From Methanobacteriota archaeon (lineage in GTDB: Archaea; Thermoplasmatota; Thermoplasmata; RBG-16-68-12): a stretch of 5,636 nt of DNA. This document shows positions 1 to 5,009 of this stretch, piece after piece; the first letter of the stretch is position 1; each line of letters begins with the position of its first letter. A model generated the notes under the pieces. The model searched no databases. It saw only the letters and a list, made by a program, of their open reading frames with translations, and was not told the DNA's origin. The DNA is taken from the NCBI GenBank assembly GCA_005878325.1, contig VBMR01000154.1, positions 1 through 5,636 of the forward strand, written 5' to 3'. Both the position numbers and the translations under genes were made by a program.

Positions 1-765
1 TTCCGGAGCGCGGACAAAGGAGCGACGTGGTCCTCGGTCGACGCGCTCAACTATGCGTCCGGCCGCGAGAAGTGGAACCCCGGAGGCGGGGGGCTTTGCC
101 TACACACGATTCTCCCATACCCGGGGGATCCCCGGCGGATGCTCGTCGGGATCTCCGCCGCGGGGGTCTTCGCCACGAACGATGGCGGCGAATCCTGGCG
201 GATGTACGATCGCGGCATCCGCTACGGCGGCAAGCCGAAGGTCTTCGAGAAGGAGGACATGGCCACCTGCGTCCACAAGATGGTGCGCGACGCCCGAGAC
301 CCGGCCGTCGTGTACCAGCAGAACCACATGGGGATGTACCGCCGGAAGCGCGGCGACGCCGCGTGGTCGATTATCGAAGAAGGCCTCCCGGTTTCGAAAA
401 GCAGCGGAGGGACGTTCGGCTTCCCGCTCGCGGCCCATCCGCACGACGCCCAGACGGCGTACGCGATCCCCTTGGTCGGCGACTACAACCGGGTGATGCC
501 CGACGGCGCCATGGCCGTGTACCGCACGACGAATGGAGGGAAGCAATGGTCGAAGCGCACGAAGGGTCTGCCCCAGAAGGACGCGTGGTTCACGGTCCTC
601 CGCGATGGTCTCCGGACCGACACGAACGATCCGGCAGGCGTATACGTGGGCACGACGACAGGTCAGCTATACGCCTCGCGGGACGAAGGCGAGTCCTGGG
701 ACCTCATCGCAGACCACCTGCCGCAGGTTCAGAGCGTGGAGACGGGCGTCGTCGGCGGCCACTGA
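1..765 (+). CDS. Asp-box (BNR/sortilin-like) beta-propeller protein, C-terminal part
   Basis: The reading frame is open from the first base to a TGA at 763-765, giving the last 254 residues of a protein whose start lies off the left edge. Four Asp-box motifs (S/T-x-D/N-x-G-x-x-W) are visible: SADKGATW at residues 3-10, TNDGGESW at 59-66, TTNGGKQW at 176-183 and SRDEGESW at 226-233. A degenerate fifth ends in GDAAW near 115-122. Such boxes sit on blade turns of beta-propellers in sialidase-like, sortilin/VPS10-like and photosystem-assembly-like proteins. They mark the fold and do not show an enzymatic activity. The common annotation 'exo-alpha-sialidase' is therefore not supported, and no catalytic Arg triad can be judged from this fragment. 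Signal peptide and cell location cannot be seen because the N-terminus is missing. It is convergent with coxG, one base apart, so it is not part of the CODH operon. Fold assignment is fairly sure; function is unknown. Confidence 0.8.
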   Translation, partial: FRSADKGATWSSVDALNYASGREKWNPGGGGLCLHTILPYPGDPRRMLVGISAAGVFATNDGGESWRMYDRGIRYGGKPKVFEKEDMATCVHKMVRDARDPAVVYQQNHMGMYRRKRGDAAWSIIEEGLPVSKSSGGTFGFPLAAHPHDAQTAYAIPLVGDYNRVMPDGAMAVYRTTNGGKQWSKRTKGLPQKDAWFTVLRDGLRTDTNDPAGVYVGTTTGQLYASRDEGESWDLIADHLPQVQSVETGVVGGH

Positions 766-775
766 CCTAGTGGCC
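757..775. terminator. Inverted repeat spanning both convergent stop codons
   Basis: GGCCACT (757-763) and AGTGGCC (769-775) are perfect 7-base arms around a 5-base loop, GACCT. The hairpin holds the TGA of the plus-strand propeller gene (763-765) and the TAG of coxG (767-769, minus strand). Its symmetry means either transcript can form it, so it may mark or protect both 3' ends. No U-tract follows on the minus strand, and only TT follows on the plus strand, so it is not a textbook intrinsic terminator. The terminator role is inferred from position only. Confidence 0.4.
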
Positions 776-1207
776 TTCCAAGATTCGGCGGGCGTTCTCG
801 AAGAACGCGTTCGTCTTCTTCTCCGTCGTGCCTTGGAGCAGCCGTGCGCCGACCGTCGCGATGGTCCCGCTCATCTGGACGTCCGCCGCCCACTTGACCG
901 TCGACAGGCCGCCCGCCTCGGACACCGCGAGATTCGCAACGACGTCGAAGCCGCTCCCCATCCCGGACCCATGGACGGCCATCTGGGCGCGCTCCGACGG
1001 AACGCGCTCCTTGACGTCCGCCGACCAGGTGAAATTGCCGCGGATAAACGAGACTCCCGCCTTCACGGTCCCGCGGAAGTGGTCCGCGTCGATCACCTCG
1101 ATCGTGTGCGGGTCGTCGATGCAAGGCGAGAACTCCTTCGGATTGAGGAGGAACGAGTAGACCCGCGCCCGAGGGGCTCGGACGGTGAAGGTGCCTTCGA
1201 AGTGCAT
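767..1207 (-). CDS. coxG: CoxG family SRPBCC protein of aerobic CO dehydrogenase
   Basis: This 146-residue protein has the pattern of the CoxG/SRPBCC (START-like) family. It begins with a FEGTFTV strand followed by an AP-R-VYSFLLNP helix (about residues 3-24). A GTVKAGVSFIRGNFTW hairpin lies near 45-60, and the family's 'V-W-ADVQMSGTIATVGARLL' region (about 103-123) runs into a final amphipathic helix ending at the C-terminus. CoxG is required for, or supports, CODH function in characterised CO oxidisers; it has been linked to membrane attachment of the enzyme and, more recently, to quinone handling. The ATG start has GGAGG 7 bases upstream (1215-1219) and lies 18 bases after the coxL stop, so it is probably the last gene of the operon. 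Many CoxG proteins have an added C-terminal tail with a hydrophobic anchor; this one ends with the domain. Family assignment is good, and the exact role is inferred from context. Confidence 0.87.
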   Translation of the reverse strand: MHFEGTFTVRAPRARVYSFLLNPKEFSPCIDDPHTIEVIDADHFRGTVKAGVSFIRGNFTWSADVKERVPSERAQMAVHGSGMGSGFDVVANLAVSEAGGLSTVKWAADVQMSGTIATVGARLLQGTTEKKTNAFFENARRILEGH

Positions 1208-1214
1208 GGTGAGG

Positions 1215-1219
1215 CCTCC
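1215..1219 (-). promoter_or_regulatory. Ribosome binding site of coxG
   Basis: GGAGG on the minus strand lies 7 bases before the coxG ATG, in the 18-base gap after the coxL stop. It overlaps the 8-base palindrome GAGGCCTC (1211-1218). It supports the chosen start and independent initiation on coxG, rather than pure coupling to coxL. Confidence 0.75.
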
Positions 1220-1225
1220 GCTTCC

Positions 1226-3559
1226 CTATGCGACGCCCTTCTGATGCAGGATATTCCAGACCTTCCACGGCGTCATCGGGATGTCGATGTGCGTCACCCC
1301 GAGGTGCGCGAGGGCATCGACGACCGCGTTCACAATCGCCGCGGGCGCCCCGACCGTCGCGGATTCGCCCACGCCCTTGGCCCCCAGGGGGTGGTGCGGA
1401 GACGGGGTCGTCGTCTTCGCGGTCTCCCACTTCGGGGTCTCGACCGCGGTCGGGAGGAGATAGTCCATGAACGAGCCGCCCTGGATGTTCCCGTTCTCGT
1501 CGTACTGGATCTCCTCGAGCAGCGCGGGCGCGAGTCCCATCGTCAGCCCGCCGTGGATCTGCCCATCCACGATCATCGGGTTGATGATCGTCCCGCAGTC
1601 GTCCACCGCGACGAACCGTCGGATGTGGACCTCCCCGGTCTCCTTGTCGATGTCCACGGCGCAAATGTAGCTCCCGAACGGGTAGGTCATGTTCGGCGGA
1701 TCGTAGTAGTCCACGGCCTCGAGGCCCATCTCCATTCCCGGCGGGAGGTTCGTGTATGCCGCGAAGGCGACCTCCTGCATCGTCTTCGCTTTGTCCGGGA
1801 CGCCCTTGACCTGGAACTTGTGATCCTTCCATTCGAGGTCGCCCGGACCCACCTCGAGAAGGTGGGCCGCGATCTTCTGGCCTTTGTCGCGGATCTTTCG
1901 AGCCGCGATCGCGGCGGCGGCCCCGGCGGTCGGCGTGCTGCGACTCGCGTACGTGCCGAGGCCGTACGGCGCGGTGTCCGTGTCCCCTTCCTCGACGGAG
2001 ATGTCCTCGGACGACAGGCCGAGTTCCTCCGCAAGGATTTGCGCATACGTGGTCTCGTGTCCCTGTCCCTGGGACTTCGTCCCGAAGCGGGCGATCGCTT
2101 TGCCTGTGGGATGGATGCGGACTTCGCAGGAGTCGAACATCTTCAGCCCGAGGATGTCGAACGTGTGGGACGGCCCGGCCCCGACGATCTCCGTGAAGCT
2201 GGAAATCCCGATCCCCATCAGCTCCCCCTGCTTCCGTTTCTCGGCCTGTTCCTTTCGAAGGGCGTCGTAGCCGATGAGGTCCATCGCTTTCCGCAGGGCG
2301 GCGGGATAGTTCCCGCTGTCATATGTCCACCCGAGGACAGACTTGAACGGGAACGCCCCTGAAGGAATGAAGTTCTTCATCCGGAACTCCGCGGGGTCCA
2401 TGCCGAGCTTGTGCGCGAGGATGTCGACCATCCGCTCGATCGTGAAGGCGGCCTCCGTGACGCGGAACGAGCATCGGTACGCGATCCCGCCCGGGGGCTT
2501 GTTCGTGTACACGCCGTCGACCTCGACGTGCGCCTTCTGGAACGGATAGGAGCCCGTGATGATGTGGAACAGGCCCGCGGGGAACTTCGACGGGTTCGCC
2601 GCAGCGTCCGTGTACCCGTGGTCGGCGATCGTCTTGACGCGGAGGGCCGTGAGCTTGCCGTCCTTCGTCGCCCCGATTTCCGCGGTGATGTGGTAATCCC
2701 GCGCGAACGAGTCTGCCTGGAGGTTCTCCGACCGGTCCTCGATCCACTTCACCGGCTGGCCCGTCTTGAGTGCGGCCACGACCGCGAGCACGTAGCCAGG
2801 ATAGACCGGGACCTTGCCCCCGAATCCGCCCCCGAGGTCGGGCGAGATGATGCGGATCTTCTGCTCCGGCAAGCCGGTGACCATCGCGAAGACCGTCCGG
2901 ATCGCGTGAGGGGCCTGGGTCGTCATCCAGAGGGTCAGCTTCCCCATCGCATCGAAGGAGGCGACGCACCCGCACGTCTCGATGGATGATACAAGGATCC
3001 GGGGGATGTACAGGTTCTCGCGGACGACGACGTCCGATGATTTCAGGGCCTTGTCCGTCCCCTCGCGGTCTCCGACCTCCCAGTGCCAGATCCGGTTCGT
3101 CTGCTCCTTGCGATCGGGCCGCAGGATGGGCGCATCCGGCTCCAGCGCCTTCTTCGGGTCCACGACGACGGGCAGCGGATCGTAGTCCACCTCGACGGCC
3201 GCGACGCCGTCCGCCGCGGCATACCGGCTCTCCGCGACGACGCCGGCGACCTCCTGGGCTTGGTACATGACCCGGTCGGTGGGGAGGACCATCTGCTTGT
3301 CCGACATCAGGGTGGGCATCCACGCGAGGTTCGCCATCGCGAGGTCCTTCCCGGTGACCACCGCGAGGACTCCGGGGACCTTCATCGCCTTCTCGATGTT
3401 GATGCTCCGGATCCGGGCGTGTGCGTAGGGGCTCCGGACGATGTCCAGGTACAGCATCCCCGGGAGCTTCACATCGTCTACGTAGTTCCCCTTCCCGCGG
3501 ACGAACCGAGCGTCCTCTTTCCGCTTTATCGCCTGACCGATCCCGCCGTGGACGGTCAT
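1226..3559 (-). CDS. coxL: Aerobic CO dehydrogenase large subunit, form I (Mo-Cu catalytic)
   Basis: This 777-residue molybdenum hydroxylase subunit oxidises CO with water to CO2, two protons and two electrons. It holds the molybdopterin-cytosine-dinucleotide cofactor and, in form I enzymes, a copper bound to the active-loop cysteine. The form I loop AYRCSFR is at 360-366 (Cys363). Other motifs are TTQAPH (Gln215), GGGFGGK (243-249), TKSQGQGHETTYAQ (494-507) and GAKGVGESATVG (726-737, Glu732). Gln215, Phe246 and Cys363 are each 25 positions below Gln240, Phe271 and Cys388 of Oligotropha carboxidovorans CoxL, and Glu732 is 31 below Glu763 (family numbering from memory). The start chosen is the ATG at 3559-3557, which overlaps the coxS stop as ATGA and has AGGAGGG 8 bases upstream. 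The frame stays open to 3931, but those 124 extra codons read coxS out of frame and look nothing like the family. Form II homologues carry AYRGAGR instead, so this is a true form I CODH. Confidence 0.97.
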   Translation of the reverse strand: MTVHGGIGQAIKRKEDARFVRGKGNYVDDVKLPGMLYLDIVRSPYAHARIRSINIEKAMKVPGVLAVVTGKDLAMANLAWMPTLMSDKQMVLPTDRVMYQAQEVAGVVAESRYAAADGVAAVEVDYDPLPVVVDPKKALEPDAPILRPDRKEQTNRIWHWEVGDREGTDKALKSSDVVVRENLYIPRILVSSIETCGCVASFDAMGKLTLWMTTQAPHAIRTVFAMVTGLPEQKIRIISPDLGGGFGGKVPVYPGYVLAVVAALKTGQPVKWIEDRSENLQADSFARDYHITAEIGATKDGKLTALRVKTIADHGYTDAAANPSKFPAGLFHIITGSYPFQKAHVEVDGVYTNKPPGGIAYRCSFRVTEAAFTIERMVDILAHKLGMDPAEFRMKNFIPSGAFPFKSVLGWTYDSGNYPAALRKAMDLIGYDALRKEQAEKRKQGELMGIGISSFTEIVGAGPSHTFDILGLKMFDSCEVRIHPTGKAIARFGTKSQGQGHETTYAQILAEELGLSSEDISVEEGDTDTAPYGLGTYASRSTPTAGAAAAIAARKIRDKGQKIAAHLLEVGPGDLEWKDHKFQVKGVPDKAKTMQEVAFAAYTNLPPGMEMGLEAVDYYDPPNMTYPFGSYICAVDIDKETGEVHIRRFVAVDDCGTIINPMIVDGQIHGGLTMGLAPALLEEIQYDENGNIQGGSFMDYLLPTAVETPKWETAKTTTPSPHHPLGAKGVGESATVGAPAAIVNAVVDALAHLGVTHIDIPMTPWKVWNILHQKGVA

Positions 3560-4095
3560 GCGCGTCGCCCTCCTGAAGGGCCGGCCTTCATCTTGCTCGA
3601 CGCGTATTGGATCGCCTTCACGATGTTCACGTAGCCCGTGCATCGGCACAGGTTCCCCGAGATCGCGCGGCGGATCTGCTCCTCCGTGGGGCGTGGGTTC
3701 TTTTGGAGAAGGGCGACGGCGCTCATCATCATGCCCGGAGTGCAGAAGCCGCATTGGAGGCCGTGTTCCTCGATAAATCCCTCCTGGACGGGATGGAGCT
3801 TGCCGTCCGTCTCCAAGCTTTCGACGGTCCGCACTTCTCGCCTGTCCGCTTGGACAGCGAGGACGGTGCAGGACTTGACCGCCTTTCCGTCGAGAAGGAC
3901 CGCGCAGGCGCCGCAGTTCGTGGTGTCGCAACCGATGTGCGTCCCCGTGAGGCCTAGGTTCTCCCGCAGGAAATGGACGAGGAGGGTTCGCGTCTCAACT
4001 GTTGCGGAACGAGGGGCCCCGTTCACGGTCACGCGGATGTTCGCGGTTGGCCCCATCTCCTCTTCGCGGGCCGCGGGCATCTCGGCGACGGCCAT
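3556..4095 (-). CDS. coxS: Aerobic CO dehydrogenase small subunit (two [2Fe-2S])
   Basis: This 179-residue iron-sulfur subunit relays electrons from the Mo site of CoxL to FAD in CoxM. The N-terminal plant-ferredoxin-type domain binds one cluster through Cys56, Cys61, Cys64 and Cys76 (motif GCDTTNCGACAV, then VKSC). The C-terminal helical domain binds the second through Cys115, Cys118, Cys150 and Cys152 (LQCGFCTPGMMM, then NLCRCTGY). All eight ligands are present. Spacing matches O. carboxidovorans CoxS with an offset of 13-14, so this protein has about 13 extra N-terminal residues. The ATG at 4095 is one base after the coxM stop (TGACATG) and has only a G-rich GAGGGGG upstream. ATG codons also occur at residues 6 and 14. 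Met14 aligns with the usual family start, but the AGGAG before it touches the ATG, so the coupled first ATG is preferred. It overlaps coxL by 4 bases. The product is certain; the start is less so. Confidence 0.96.
   Translation of the reverse strand: MAVAEMPAAREEEMGPTANIRVTVNGAPRSATVETRTLLVHFLRENLGLTGTHIGCDTTNCGACAVLLDGKAVKSCTVLAVQADRREVRTVESLETDGKLHPVQEGFIEEHGLQCGFCTPGMMMSAVALLQKNPRPTEEQIRRAISGNLCRCTGYVNIVKAIQYASSKMKAGPSGGRRA
3568..3574 (-). promoter_or_regulatory. Ribosome binding site of coxL
   Basis: AGGAGGG on the minus strand, inside the last codons of coxS, ends 8 bases before the coxL ATG. It is the strongest Shine-Dalgarno motif in the operon. It decides the coxL start against the longer open frame that runs upstream to 3931. 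Confidence 0.8.
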
Positions 4096-4096
4096 G

Positions 4097-4972
4097 TCAG
4101 GCGCCCCCTCGCGCCCGGTCTGCGGCCCGATGCAACGCCCGTCGAGTGAGGACGCCGACCATCGCCTTCTTGTATTCCGCGGGACCCCGGAGGTCCGAGG
4201 TCGGGTTCGCGATCCCCTTCGCGATCTCGGAGGCCCGCGCGAACGCGGCCTCGTCGGGTGCCTTGCCCACGAGGTGCCGCTCCGCCTCGACCGCCTTCAG
4301 GACCGTCGGTCCAACGGCCGTGAGGGCGAGCCCCGCGGCCTGGATCACGCCCTTCGATCCGATCAGAAGGTTCGCGGCGATCCCGACGATCGGGAAGTCC
4401 CCGACCCGCTTCTCCAGTTTCACGTATGCGTTCCCCTGGCCCGCCTTCGCCTTGGGGATCTCGATTTCGTGGAGCAGTTCGTTCGGCGCGAGGGCGGTGA
4501 CGAACGTGTCCTGGTAAAACTCGGGGGCTGGGATCGCCCGGTTCCCCTTCGGCCCGCGGAGATGGAAGATCGCCCCGAGGGCGATCATGCAGGCCGGCAG
4601 GTCGTTCGCCGGATCCCCGTGGGACACATTGCCGCCCACCGTTCCCATGTTCCGGACGAGCGGGTCGGCGATCTCGTAGGCCGCGTCGGAGAGGATCGGA
4701 TATCGCTTGTGGATCAAATCGGAATCGTTCAAGTCGTTCGTCCGGGTCGTCGCCCCGATCCGCAGGGACTTCGCGTCTTCCCGGATGAACGCGAGGTTCG
4801 GGATGCGATTGATGTCGACGAGGGCTCGCGGCTCCGCGAGTCGGAGCTTCATGACCGGGAGCAGGCTTTGCCCTCCCGCGAGGACCTTCGCTTCGCCCTC
4901 GAATCGGTCGAGGATCTGGATGGCCTCGTCGATGGTCGCGGGCGCAAAATACTCGAAACGTGGCGGGATCAT
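4097..4972 (-). CDS. coxM: Aerobic CO dehydrogenase medium subunit (FAD)
   Basis: This 291-residue flavoprotein subunit, close to the usual length of about 290, takes electrons from the CoxS clusters onto FAD and passes them to the respiratory acceptor. The N-terminus MIPPRFEYFAP is the family norm. FAD-contact motifs are AGGQS at 32-36 and TVGGN at 111-115, the same residue numbers as the AGGHS and TIGGN motifs of O. carboxidovorans CoxM (from memory). The RIGATTR strand (71-77), the GDPANDLPA loop (119-127) and KRVGDFPIVG (188-197) are also typical of xanthine-dehydrogenase-type FAD domains. The start is the ATG at 4972-4970, supported by TGAGGTG 6 bases upstream and by the family N-terminus. 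An in-frame GTG at 5002 would add ten residues coded by the hairpin region, has no ribosome binding site, and is rejected. The coxS ATG follows the stop by one base. Confidence 0.96.
   Translation of the reverse strand: MIPPRFEYFAPATIDEAIQILDRFEGEAKVLAGGQSLLPVMKLRLAEPRALVDINRIPNLAFIREDAKSLRIGATTRTNDLNDSDLIHKRYPILSDAAYEIADPLVRNMGTVGGNVSHGDPANDLPACMIALGAIFHLRGPKGNRAIPAPEFYQDTFVTALAPNELLHEIEIPKAKAGQGNAYVKLEKRVGDFPIVGIAANLLIGSKGVIQAAGLALTAVGPTVLKAVEAERHLVGKAPDEAAFARASEIAKGIANPTSDLRGPAEYKKAMVGVLTRRALHRAADRARGGA
4104..4110 (-). promoter_or_regulatory. Weak ribosome binding site of coxS
   Basis: GAGGGGG on the minus strand, within the end of coxM, lies 8 bases before the coxS ATG. It is a poor Shine-Dalgarno match. 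With a one-base gap to the coxM stop, coxS is probably translated mostly by ribosomes finishing coxM. Confidence 0.4.
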
Positions 4973-4978
4973 CCCCAA

Positions 4979-4985
4979 CACCTCA
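4979..4985 (-). promoter_or_regulatory. Ribosome binding site of coxM
   Basis: TGAGGTG on the minus strand lies 6 bases before the coxM ATG at 4972. It directly abuts the 3' arm of the hairpin at 4986-5002, so folding of that hairpin could affect access to it. It settles the coxM start in favour of 4972. Confidence 0.7.
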
Positions 4986-5002
4986 GTGCTACTTCGTAGC
5001 AC
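4986..5002 (-). promoter_or_regulatory. Perfect 7-bp hairpin in the coxE-coxM leader
   Basis: On the minus strand GTGCTAC-GAA-GTAGCAC forms a perfect 7-base-pair stem with a C(GAA)G triloop, a compact loop type. It fills most of the 37-base gap between the coxE stop (5010-5012) and the coxM ATG, and abuts the coxM Shine-Dalgarno motif. No U-tract follows, so an intrinsic terminator is unlikely. It could be an RNA element (processing site, stability element or translation control that sets the coxM-S-L level apart from coxE) or a dyad operator for a dimeric regulator. The pairing is seen directly; any function is inference. Confidence 0.5.
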
Positions 5003-5009
5003 GTCCGCA

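Noticed and set aside
121..135. CCGGGG-GAT-CCCCGG inverted repeat
   Set aside because: It is inside the coding frame of the propeller gene, made only of G/C arms and not at any gene boundary, so chance in G+C-rich DNA is the simpler reading.
729..1832. A 367-codon minus-strand frame running through coxG and the end of coxL
   Set aside because: It is an out-of-frame reading of coxL and coxG. The true frames give full-length, motif-bearing proteins with proper starts.
533..2362. A 609-codon open frame on the plus strand, antisense to coxG and coxL
   Set aside because: It lies opposite two well-recognised genes, is very rich in Arg, Asp and Gly, and shows no family motif. Long antisense frames are expected in G+C-rich coding DNA.
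3560..3931. N-terminal extension of coxL by 124 codons
   Set aside because: These codons are coxS read in another frame, giving an Arg/Pro-rich sequence with no family resemblance. The ATG at 3559 has a strong ribosome binding site and the normal CoxL N-terminus.
4973..5002. GTG start for coxM at 5002, adding ten residues
   Set aside because: The extra codons fall in the hairpin and ribosome binding site, there is no Shine-Dalgarno motif before the GTG, and MIPPRFEY is the standard CoxM N-terminus.
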